This document shows, one piece after another, positions 34,927 to 42,684 of a stretch of DNA of 64,000 nt (the first letter of the stretch is position 1; each line of letters opens with the position of its first letter). The stretch spans positions 571,318 through 635,317 of the forward strand of contig NZ_JBLOOT010000002.1 in the NCBI RefSeq assembly GCF_049800675.1, read 5' to 3'. The translations under genes were made by a program, and so were the position numbers. The stretch comes from Cauispirillum nitrogeniifigens (lineage in GTDB: Bacteria; Pseudomonadota; Alphaproteobacteria; Rhodospirillales; Rhodospirillaceae). The notes below the pieces were generated by a model. It searched no databases. It saw only the letters and a list, made by a program, of their open reading frames with translations, and had not been told where the DNA came from.

Positions 34927-37046
34927 TGGCGCAGCAACCTCGCGCGGTGCCGCGACTCAAGGACCAGCCCCATCAACAGCATGACCGATCCGACGGCGAT
35001 GGGGTACTCGATGTTGGCGTCGATGAGGGGGAAGGATGCCTCGGCACCGTTGCGGATGTACTCGATGACATGCAGCAGCGGATTGTAGAGCGCGTACTCC
35101 CGGACCTCCGGCGGCAGGTCATGGGCTGAGAAGAAGATGCCGGACGTCAGGAACAGGGCACGGCTGATCACGCCGGAGAGGAGGCTCAACGTCGTGCGCC
35201 AGAACGAGATCGCCACTTCCATGATCATGCCTATGCCGACGGCGAGCAGGATCAGGACGCCCACGCCGGCGATCACCTGCAACGGCTTGTCGACGTAGAG
35301 TTCGAAGTCCAGGTACAGCAGGATGACAGAAAAGATCGCCAGGGTGATGCACTGGGTCACCAGATCGAACAGGCAGAGCGCGACGCGGACGTCGAGGGGC
35401 CGCACGCTGGAGAACGCCAGCACCCCCTGGCTGACCTTGGATGCTTTCTCGATGCTGATCCACACGGCGTTGAAGAAATGCCATGCCACCAGGCCGGTCA
35501 TCAGGAACAGGGCCAGCGGCATGTCGCCCGGCTGGCGATTGCGGATCACCGTCATGATGAACATCATCAATGCCAAACCGATCATCGGCGGGATGATGGC
35601 CATCAGGTAGCCGAGCTTCCGCGCCCCGAATTTGACCCGCGCCTGGCGCTGCATGAGGGCGTTCACCACGACCACGTGCCGATACAGGCTGGACAGGAAA
35701 CTGGGCGTCTGCGCGACGTAGTCCTTGCCATGGAGAAAGGCGAAGGGGTTGGCGCCGTCCTCGCCCCGGCCGGCGGCATTGCGGGCGCGGCGCACCCACA
35801 GGGCGATGTCGGGCAGCGTGGGGTCGCGGCGTTGCGCGGCCTCCATCGCCTCGACCGCCTCGGCGGCGCGTCCGCTGCGGTACAGCGCCTGGCCGAGCAG
35901 GAAGGCGGCGGCGGCCGGGGTGTCATCCTTCAGGGCGTCGGACAGGTACGGCAGGGCGGGCGTGAACATGTTCAGGCGGAACAGGGTCTCGCCCATCAGC
36001 AGGCGCGCCTGGGCGTGGTCCGGGTGCGCCGCGAGAAGGGTTTCGAGATCGCTCCGGGCCTTGGCCGGCTGATCCAGCCGCAGGCGTCCCTCCGCCCGTG
36101 CCAGGCGCGCGGGAAGGGAGGTGGGGTGACTGTGGAGAGCGTAGGTGAGGTGACGCTCGGCGGCCTCGTCGTCGCCCTCGGCCTGGTGGCACAGGGCCAG
36201 CGTCAGGTTCAGGGCGTGCGATTTCTTCGCCTGCGGCAGATCGGCGGCGGTGCGGGCGGCCCGTAGCGCGGGCGCGGCGGCTCCGGCGGCCAGATACTGG
36301 CCGGCCACGGCGAGCAGCAGGCCAGGCTGGGCGCCCGCCGCCGTTTCCGCCTGCCGGAGAAGCTGCGTGGCGATCCTGGGATTGCCCATGGCGATTTGCA
36401 GGCGCGCGGCGCGGACGTTCAGCCGGGCGTCGTCGGGCATGCGGTTGGCGGCCATGGTCAGGATCTTGGCCGCCGCCTCCCTGTCCCCCAACCGCTGGCG
36501 GGCCCGGCCGAGGACGACCAGCGCCGACAGGCTGGCGGGTGGCCGCTTGCCCCCCTTGAAGGCCAGCGGGCCGAGGACGTCCACCGCTTCGGCCATGCGG
36601 CGCTGCTGGAAAAGGGCACAGCCCAGCGACAGCAGGGCGCTGTCCGAGCGGCCATCGGCGTCGTGCAGAGCCCTGCGGGCTTCGACCTCGGCGGCCACGC
36701 CGCGGCCCAGCCGCACCAGGACGCGGGCATGTTCCTCGCGCGCCATCAGGGACGCGGGATGCTCCCGCACGGCCCGGCGGAGGGCCAGTTGCGCCGCCAC
36801 CGGCCGATCAAGCGCCTCGAACGCCTGGGCCAGGCTCAGCAGGGTTTCCACCGGGGCGGACACATGCCGCGCGGCGCGCCGCAAGGGGGCGATCGCCTCG
36901 CGCGGGCGGCCCAGCAGGAGCAGGCAGGAGGCGCTGAGGCGCAGCGCGTCCTGATGGTCGGGGTCGGAGGACAGGACCACGCCCAGCACGCTCAGGCACT
37001 GTTCGAACCTGCCGTACTGGAAAAGGCGCAGACCTTCTTCAAACAT
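34923..37046 (-). CDS. kpsM: TPR domain fused to KpsM-type ABC-2 capsule permease
   Basis: A 707-residue fusion. Residues about 1-430 are tandem TPR helical pairs (FEEGLRLFQYGRFEQCLSVLGVVL, ALVVLGRARQRLGDREAAAKIL, ARLLMGETLFRLNMFTPALPYL). From about residue 435 the sequence becomes an ABC-2 permease: ALMQRQARVKFGARKLGYLMAIIPPMIGLALMMF, several membrane helices, then the re-entrant region LFLTSGIFFSAHDLPPEVREYALYNPLLHVIEYIR. The permease part is about 270 residues, the normal size of KpsM. It exports the finished polysaccharide. A cytoplasmic TPR extension is unusual; it may recruit glycosyltransferases or the lipid-anchor enzymes. The stop overlaps the kpsT start. Confidence 0.87.
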   Translation of the reverse strand: MFEEGLRLFQYGRFEQCLSVLGVVLSSDPDHQDALRLSASCLLLLGRPREAIAPLRRAARHVSAPVETLLSLAQAFEALDRPVAAQLALRRAVREHPASLMAREEHARVLVRLGRGVAAEVEARRALHDADGRSDSALLSLGCALFQQRRMAEAVDVLGPLAFKGGKRPPASLSALVVLGRARQRLGDREAAAKILTMAANRMPDDARLNVRAARLQIAMGNPRIATQLLRQAETAAGAQPGLLLAVAGQYLAAGAAAPALRAARTAADLPQAKKSHALNLTLALCHQAEGDDEAAERHLTYALHSHPTSLPARLARAEGRLRLDQPAKARSDLETLLAAHPDHAQARLLMGETLFRLNMFTPALPYLSDALKDDTPAAAAFLLGQALYRSGRAAEAVEAMEAAQRRDPTLPDIALWVRRARNAAGRGEDGANPFAFLHGKDYVAQTPSFLSSLYRHVVVVNALMQRQARVKFGARKLGYLMAIIPPMIGLALMMFIMTVIRNRQPGDMPLALFLMTGLVAWHFFNAVWISIEKASKVSQGVLAFSSVRPLDVRVALCLFDLVTQCITLAIFSVILLYLDFELYVDKPLQVIAGVGVLILLAVGIGMIMEVAISFWRTTLSLLSGVISRALFLTSGIFFSAHDLPPEVREYALYNPLLHVIEYIRNGAEASFPLIDANIEYPIAVGSVMLLMGLVLESRHRARLLRQ

Positions 37047-37223
37047 GCCGGGATTTCACATTGTTGCCGCAAGCATCTGCGAGCGCCTGAACTTGACGCA
37101 GGCGCAGTAACGGCCTGCCGGAAGGCGAGCTTCTTGGTAGCAGATCACTCCCCGCCACGCAACGACGGGCTGGGCTCGCTCTGCCTGAAGCGATCCCGGC
37201 GGGGACCGTTGCAGGCCGGCGCC
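37047..37223. other. 177-base spacer upstream of the kpsM-kpsT-kpsE operon
   Basis: No gene is visible. On the minus strand TTGCGT (37162-37157) and GCTACCAA (37141-37134) loosely match the alphaproteobacterial promoter pattern and could drive kpsM-kpsT-kpsE. Evidence is weak. Confidence 0.3.
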
Positions 37224-38954
37224 TCAGCCCAGGGCCAGGCGTTCGCGCAGGGCGCCTTCGACGAGGCGGGCGGAATGCTCCCAGCTGAACTCCCGGACGT
37301 GTTCCAACCCCGCCCGCGACCGCGCCGCCCAGACCTCCGGGTCGGTCAGCAGGCGTTCGATGCCGTCGGCGATGGCCAGCGGATCGGGACGCGCCAGTTC
37401 CAGCGCCGCGCGCGGGAAGACGGCGGTCACGGGTTCGATGTCCAGTTCGACCAGCGGCAGGCCGCAGGCCATCATCTCGCGCGGGATGAGCGAATGGTTG
37501 GTGGCGGAGAACACCACGCCCACCCGCGCCTGGCGGTACAGGGCGCCCAGTTCCTCGGCCGACATCACGCCGTGGTCGGTGAACGGAAAGCCCAGGTGCA
37601 TGGCCGGCATGCGGCCGCCGAACAGGTCGACGTGGAAGGCATGGCCGCGCTTGGCCAGTTCCTCCAGCGCCAGCAGGCCCAGTTCCACCGCCCGGCGCGG
37701 GGTGGCATAGCGGGAATAGAAGGCGATGCGCGGCGCGGCGGCGCGTTCGCCCTCCGCCGGTGGGAAGTACGCCTGCGGGTCGTAGGCCAGATCCCACTTC
37801 ATGGACCACAGGCCGTAGCGGTCGCGCATCAGGCCGTCCAGCCATTCACCGGCGCACAGGCAGTCGAACCCGAAGCCATAGGTCTCCCGCGTCAGCAGGC
37901 TGTCGCTGCCGGCGGGGTAGAAGTCGCATTCGTGATCCTGCACGAAGTAGAAGCGGCGGCGGAAGTTGCCCATCGCCCGCACCGGGTAGCAGGTCCAGCG
38001 GTCGGTGGCGATCAGCGCGTCGCCGGCGATGCCGTCCAGGGAGTCGTCGGGCAGGAAGCGCACGGCGACGGACTCGATGGGCTGGAAGTGGTCGCGGATG
38101 CTGTCGAACGCCGCCTGGCCGGTGGCATGCACGCGCGGCGGCATGATCCACAGGGTCTGGCGATGGCCGAACTGCTCCAGGAACCGCACGATGCGGAAGA
38201 TGGTCATGTGGCCGCCGGCCCCGCGCTGGAAGTCGGGGATGACCCAGTGGATGTCCAGGCAGTCGGGGTTGGCTTCGCCGGCCGGCGGGGTCAGGGGCAC
38301 GCCCTGCCAGCGGGTGGCGAAGGACAGACGGTCGAAGAAGCGGGGCGCGCCGCGCGCCGGTTCGCCGGCCGGGGCCTCGGCGGCGGCCTGCTGGTGCGGG
38401 GTGCCCTGGCGGCCCTCCGCCCGGCCGCGCCGGATATAGTGGATGAGCGGGTTCACTCCGGCGGCGGCGACGTCCGGGTTGCTCGCCGTGTAGAACCCGG
38501 TGTGGAAATGCGGGCTGGGGTCGCGGCCCTCGCGGGCGCCGTGCAGGAGGTAGTGCAGCTCCAGCGCATGGCGATAGCCGACCAGATCGGGGTTGCGCGA
38601 CAGGTAGAAGGCCGGGTCGAACAGCGGCGACCGGCGCAGCGTCCAGAACTCCTTCCACAGCGTCAGCGGCCGGCGCGGATAGCCGGCCTCCGCGATCATC
38701 CGGCGCAGCGCGCCGGGTCGCAGGGGCGGCAAGCGGTCCAGGCGCTGCGGCTGGTCGATGGCCGCGCGCAGGGCGTCCTGGGTGCGCACCAGCAGCGCCT
38801 GATGGGCGGCCAGGGCGGCGGCGCTCTGCTCGGCCTGCTCCTTGAGCGCCGCCAGCCGCGCGGCATCCGCCCCGGGCTTGGCCTGGGCTGTCGGAGTGGC
38901 GGTGGTGGCAATGGCGCTGGCGCTGGTCGAGGTGGCCTTGGCGACGTCAGACAT
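37224..38954 (-). CDS. GT4-type glycosyltransferase, WsaF-like (rhamnan synthesis)
   Basis: A 576-residue protein in three parts. An alanine-rich N-terminus with a short coiled coil comes first. Next are two FDPAFYLSRNPDL / FHTGFYTASNPDV repeats with HYLLHGAREGRDP and HYIRRGRAEGR, common in large polysaccharide glycosyltransferases. From about residue 230 a GT-B enzyme begins (DIHWVIPDFQRGAGGHMTIFRIVRFLEQFGH), resembling WsaF, which makes rhamnan chains. The GT4-like C-domain shows SATNHSLIPREMMACGLPLVEL. It lies upstream of the kpsM operon on the same strand and 12 bases after the sulfotransferase (6) gene. Confidence 0.8.
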   Translation of the reverse strand: MSDVAKATSTSASAIATTATPTAQAKPGADAARLAALKEQAEQSAAALAAHQALLVRTQDALRAAIDQPQRLDRLPPLRPGALRRMIAEAGYPRRPLTLWKEFWTLRRSPLFDPAFYLSRNPDLVGYRHALELHYLLHGAREGRDPSPHFHTGFYTASNPDVAAAGVNPLIHYIRRGRAEGRQGTPHQQAAAEAPAGEPARGAPRFFDRLSFATRWQGVPLTPPAGEANPDCLDIHWVIPDFQRGAGGHMTIFRIVRFLEQFGHRQTLWIMPPRVHATGQAAFDSIRDHFQPIESVAVRFLPDDSLDGIAGDALIATDRWTCYPVRAMGNFRRRFYFVQDHECDFYPAGSDSLLTRETYGFGFDCLCAGEWLDGLMRDRYGLWSMKWDLAYDPQAYFPPAEGERAAAPRIAFYSRYATPRRAVELGLLALEELAKRGHAFHVDLFGGRMPAMHLGFPFTDHGVMSAEELGALYRQARVGVVFSATNHSLIPREMMACGLPLVELDIEPVTAVFPRAALELARPDPLAIADGIERLLTDPEVWAARSRAGLEHVREFSWEHSARLVEGALRERLALG

Positions 38955-38966
38955 GGTTCCGTTCCA

Positions 38967-40346
38967 TCAAATCAGGCGCAACGCCCTGGCCGCCCGCACG
39001 ATAAATGTGTTGCCCAGGTGGTCAAGGGCTGTTTCGGCGATATCCACCCGCTTCCACAGCTCCTGGTTCTCCGTGTGCAGGGCGGCACGGTCCGCCTCGG
39101 TCCCGTCCACCCGCTTCCACAGCTCCTGGTTCTCCGTGTGCAGGGCGGCGCGCTCCGCCTCGGCCCCGTTCACCCGCTTCCACAGGTCCTGGTTCTCCGC
39201 GCGCAGGGTGGCGCGCTCCGCCTCGGCCCCGCTCACGCGCTTCCATAGTTCCTGAGTCTCCTGGAGCAGGGCGTCGCGGCGCGACTCCGCGTCGTGGACC
39301 CGCTGCCACAGCGCCTGGGACTCGGCATGCAGGGCGTCGCGGTCCCTTTCGGCGATGGCCACCCGCTCCCACAGCCGGGCGCCCTCGGCGCGCTGGCGGG
39401 CCCGGCGGGCCGCCCAGCAGGCCGCCACCTCGGGCGACGTCACCCTCCACAGCACCTCGGGCGTGACCTGCGGCAGGGCGGCGGCGAGGGCGGCGTCCAG
39501 GCCCGGCAGCGCGCCCGCGGCGGCGGCGGCATCCAGCGTTACGACGGCGCCGCCGGTCAGCGCCTTGAGCCCCGCGTGGACGGCCTGCGCCGCCACCACG
39601 GCGGGGTCGGTCAGGCAGTCGGGCGGCGGGGCGTGGCGCAGGCCGGCTTCCAGGAAGCTGTCGCCCTCAGGCGGGCGGGACCGGCCGGGCAGCGCGCCGT
39701 CGAGCCAGTCGGCCAGGATGGCCGGCCGTTCCAGGCAGTCGTCGTAGGCGACCAGGCCGAAAGTCCCGTCCCCGCTCCCGGCCAGCCACGCCAGGGTGTC
39801 GCGCAGGTACAGAAGCCACAGCGCCGCGCCCCAGGCCGGTGCCATGCAATCGCGGCGGCTGAGGGAGGCGGCCACCTCCGCCGGGTCGCGGATGACCACC
39901 AGCGGCAGGACCGCCACCCCCACCTCGCGGGCGGCGGCATCCCACAGCGGCGCCACGCGGCAGATCCGGGGGTCCTTCAGACCCCCCAGGCCCCCGGCGG
40001 TCAGGCGCGTCAGACAGGCCGCCAGGCCGGTGCCATGGGCGCGACCGGCGGCGGCCACCCGCGCCGGGGCGGCGGGCAGCGGGGCGCTCCAGTGGCCGTA
40101 GGCGGCGGCGAGCAGGTTCTCGTTCAGGGCCACCGCCTCGCGGTCCTCGAAGTAGCCCTTGGGGTTGAACTCGTTGGCGACCAGCAGGCTGCCCCCGAAG
40201 TCGACCCCTTGGCGCACCAGTTCGCCGGACACGGCGGAGGTGCCGCTGCGGTGCATGCCGGCCACCAGCACCAGGGTGCGGGGGCCGGACTCGGGGCCAG
40301 ACGGGGGGCCAAATGGGGGGCCAGATGGGGGGGAAGCATCACTCAT
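38967..40346 (-). CDS. Sulfotransferase (6) with repetitive C-terminal coiled coil
   Basis: A 459-residue protein. The N-terminal domain (about 25-300) is a sulfotransferase-like P-loop fold, with LVAGMHRSGTSAVSGEL as PAPS loop, LKDPRICRVAPLW and LVVIRDPAEVAASLSRRD as later landmarks. The C-terminal 140 residues are six units of a 21-residue (three-heptad) repeat with the core LWKRVxxAExxRxxLxxENQ, predicted to form a long coiled coil. The same unit occurs once in the GT-D protein at 13510-14907. It could bring the two enzymes together on the growing glycan. It is followed closely by the WsaF-like gene. Confidence 0.72.
   Translation of the reverse strand: MSDASPPSGPPFGPPSGPESGPRTLVLVAGMHRSGTSAVSGELVRQGVDFGGSLLVANEFNPKGYFEDREAVALNENLLAAAYGHWSAPLPAAPARVAAAGRAHGTGLAACLTRLTAGGLGGLKDPRICRVAPLWDAAAREVGVAVLPLVVIRDPAEVAASLSRRDCMAPAWGAALWLLYLRDTLAWLAGSGDGTFGLVAYDDCLERPAILADWLDGALPGRSRPPEGDSFLEAGLRHAPPPDCLTDPAVVAAQAVHAGLKALTGGAVVTLDAAAAAGALPGLDAALAAALPQVTPEVLWRVTSPEVAACWAARRARQRAEGARLWERVAIAERDRDALHAESQALWQRVHDAESRRDALLQETQELWKRVSGAEAERATLRAENQDLWKRVNGAEAERAALHTENQELWKRVDGTEADRAALHTENQELWKRVDIAETALDHLGNTFIVRAARALRLI
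39021..39374 (-). repeat. 63-bp tandem repeats encoding 21-residue coiled-coil units
   Basis: Five full units and one partial unit lie in register, beginning at minus-strand positions 39374, 39311, 39248, 39185, 39122 and 39059. The three central units (39248-39060) are nearly identical in DNA, indicating recent duplication or homogenisation. Each unit begins LWxRV. Confidence 0.85.
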
Positions 40347-40363
40347 CGGGATGGGCGGCTTAT

Positions 40364-42067
40364 CTACTTGTCGTCGAGGATGTTGATCACCACGCCCGAG
40401 GACACGGCGATGCGGTAGATGATCTCGACGATGTCCTTGAACACGGCGCCGGCCTTGCTGTCGATCTCGGGGAGGATCATCAGGTGGTCGCCGGGCCGCA
40501 GTTCGGGGTTCGAGGTCGTCTCGACGGTGCCGTTGAGGCGCTGGACCACGTACATGTCGTCGCCGCCGCGTTCGGTGAAGCCACCGGCATCGGCGATGTA
40601 CTCACGCACCGACCGGCCGGGCACGTAGAGCAGGCTCTGCGGGGCGCGCACCTCGCCCGACACCAGGATCACGTCGCTGCGCAGCGGAATGACGATCTCG
40701 TCCTCGGGTTCCAGGCGCAGGTCCATGTGACCCTGGCGGTTGCCCAGCACGACGCGGCCCTCGGGCTCGACGGCGCGGGCCTTGCCGATGAACCGTTCGA
40801 CGAGCTGCGCCTCCTGGACGCGGATGGCGGCCTCCGAGGGGGTATCCGAGGAGGTCAGCAGCACCGAACGCTGCAACTCCTGGAGCGACACCTCCAGGGC
40901 GCGGGCCTGACGTTCGGCGGCGCTCTTGCGGCGCAGGTAGATGGCGTCGAGGTCGGCGCGGTCGGGGTCGATGGCGATGAGGTTCAGCACCTCGCCCAGG
41001 CGCGCAGAGCGCCGCACGGCGAAGGACGACGGCCCCCCGGCGTGGCCGGTGACGCTGACGAAGATGGTCTGGTCGACGCGGTCGGTCTGGAAGGTGTAGT
41101 TGTCGCCGTCGCGCACCCGCAGTTCGGCGAACTGGTCGAGCGGCACATAGGCGTTGTAGGGCTGCCCATCGCGCAGGCCGCTGACCGCGACATGCGACGC
41201 CGACGGGTTGGGTCCGGCCACGGCCATCACCTGGGCGCCGGTGGTGACTTCCGGCGCCACCTCGAAGATGTGGCTGTTGCGCACGTCGCCGTGCACCTCG
41301 ATGGTCGGCCCCAGGGGAGCGACGACGACGGTGTCGTTGTCGGTGAACTGGATCTCGGGCATGCGCCCGTTGAGGATGAAGTCGTAGAGGTCGACGCGGG
41401 CCAGTTCGCGCCCGCCGCGCAGCACGCTGACGTGGCGGTACGACCCGGCGCGCGGGTTGATGCCGCCGGCCGCCGCCAGATAGTACAGCAGGGTGTCCAG
41501 GCGGGCGCCGGCGTAGCGGCCCGGCCGCATCACGGCGCCGGTGACGAAGACCGAAATCGGCTGGCTGGTCAGCAGGTTGGTGTAGGAATGCACGTTGCCG
41601 GTGAAGACCCGCGCGATGCCGCGCCGCACCGCCTGATCCAGGCCCTGGTTGGGCAGGCCGGCGACCTGGATGGGACCGATCTCGGGCAGGAAGATGTTGC
41701 CCTGGAGGTCGACGGTCAGGGTGCCGGCGAATTCCCAGGCGCCCCACACCGCGACCTGCACCTGATCGCCGGGGGCGATGCGGTATCCGGGGTTGATGGC
41801 CTGCGAGCGGGCGGTGAGGGACTGCTGCTCGAACAGGCTGGAGCCGAAGGGCGTCAGCGGCCGTTCGCTCACCGGGGTGGTGCCCGACAGCGGCGTGGCC
41901 TCCGGCGTCGGCATCGCCAGTTCACCGCCGATGGGGGCGATCCGCTGGGTCTGCCCGCCCTGGAGAATCTGCATGGCCTCGTCGGTCTGCGCCAAAGCCG
42001 GCGCTCCGGCCAGGAACGCCGCGCTGAACACGGCCGCCATCAGGCCGCGGAACCGCTGTGACCCCAC
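40364..42067 (-). CDS. Outer-membrane polysaccharide export protein (Wza/KpsD/CtrA family)
   Basis: A 567-residue exported protein with a polysaccharide-export (PES) domain, NPGYRIAPGDQVQVAVWGAWEFAGTLTVDLQGNIFLPEIGPI, followed by SLBB-type domains (PISVFVTGAVMRPGRY, PTIEVHGDVRNSHIFEV, DVILVSGEVRAPQSLLYVPGRSVREYIADAGGF). It forms the outer-membrane channel for capsule. I start at GTG 42067, which gives a good signal peptide (FRGLMAAVFSAAFLAGAPALAQ, cut after ALA); earlier ATGs would put the candidate promoter inside the gene. No lipobox cysteine is seen, unlike Wza. It complements the KpsMTE genes nearby. Confidence 0.87.
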   Translation of the reverse strand: MGSQRFRGLMAAVFSAAFLAGAPALAQTDEAMQILQGGQTQRIAPIGGELAMPTPEATPLSGTTPVSERPLTPFGSSLFEQQSLTARSQAINPGYRIAPGDQVQVAVWGAWEFAGTLTVDLQGNIFLPEIGPIQVAGLPNQGLDQAVRRGIARVFTGNVHSYTNLLTSQPISVFVTGAVMRPGRYAGARLDTLLYYLAAAGGINPRAGSYRHVSVLRGGRELARVDLYDFILNGRMPEIQFTDNDTVVVAPLGPTIEVHGDVRNSHIFEVAPEVTTGAQVMAVAGPNPSASHVAVSGLRDGQPYNAYVPLDQFAELRVRDGDNYTFQTDRVDQTIFVSVTGHAGGPSSFAVRRSARLGEVLNLIAIDPDRADLDAIYLRRKSAAERQARALEVSLQELQRSVLLTSSDTPSEAAIRVQEAQLVERFIGKARAVEPEGRVVLGNRQGHMDLRLEPEDEIVIPLRSDVILVSGEVRAPQSLLYVPGRSVREYIADAGGFTERGGDDMYVVQRLNGTVETTSNPELRPGDHLMILPEIDSKAGAVFKDIVEIIYRIAVSSGVVINILDDK

Positions 42068-42114
42068 TGTGGTGCCCCTATCATGTCGAGGGTTTCGCCC
42101 GTTCGCGCGGCACA

Positions 42115-42141
42115 TCTTAACCATGCCGCCCAGCGCGTCAA
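42115..42141 (-). promoter_or_regulatory. Candidate promoter of the outer-membrane exporter gene
   Basis: On the minus strand TTGACG (42141-42136), 15 bases, then TTAAGA (42120-42115). TTGACGC matches the Caulobacter -35 consensus exactly. It ends about 48 bases before the GTG at 42067 and supports that start. Confidence 0.4.
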
Positions 42142-42255
42142 CAAAGCGCGTCATCCCGGCCGGCGGCGCGAGGGCCGCGCGAGGGTTGGTTGGCGGGCGG
42201 GCGGGCCTGTGTTATCCCGAGCGGACCAGGACACGGACCCGCCCCCGGAGGAACG

Positions 42256-42684
42256 ATGCCGTCGCGCCGCCATTCCCCTGCCCCCCGCACGCTTGCCCCC
42301 CGCATCCTTGCCCGGTCCTTTGCCGTGATGGCTCTTGCCACCCTGGTGGCCTCCTGCGCCTCCTGGCGGGCGGTGGTGCCGGAGCGGACCGCCGCGCCCG
42401 CCGCCGTGGACACGGCCGAGTCGCGGAGCCCGCATGCGGTGGTGCGCTATGTCGTCTCCGCCCCCGAAGGCGCCCGCACGCGCCTGGACGATCCGCTGGT
42501 CGGCGGGCCGGTGGACGTCGAGGTCGGCCGGGCCTACGTCTCCGCCACCGCCAGCCAGTGCAAGCGCTTCAACACCGTGGCGGCGGGCGGCGAGCGCACC
42601 GTGCGCACCTGGGCGGTCTGCCGCGTGGACGGCCGCGACTGGGAGCTTGTCACCGCCGGGGCGGCTCCCCTGGGCCAGCAGTAA
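42256..42684 (+). CDS. Small outer-membrane-type lipoprotein of unknown function
   Basis: A 142-residue protein with a lipoprotein signal peptide: basic N-terminus, hydrophobic SFAVMALATLVASC and a lipobox LVASC in which the cysteine would be lipidated. The mature part contains VEVGRAYVSATASQCKRFNTVAAGG and RTWAVCRVDGRDWELV, a compact two-cysteine domain resembling small lipoproteins found near polysaccharide export genes. The start at 42256 follows GGAGGAACG. Its 3' end overlaps the convergent KpsS-like gene by 35 bases. It might assist the outer-membrane exporter; that is inference. Confidence 0.75.
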   Translation: MPSRRHSPAPRTLAPRILARSFAVMALATLVASCASWRAVVPERTAAPAAVDTAESRSPHAVVRYVVSAPEGARTRLDDPLVGGPVDVEVGRAYVSATASQCKRFNTVAAGGERTVRTWAVCRVDGRDWELVTAGAAPLGQQ

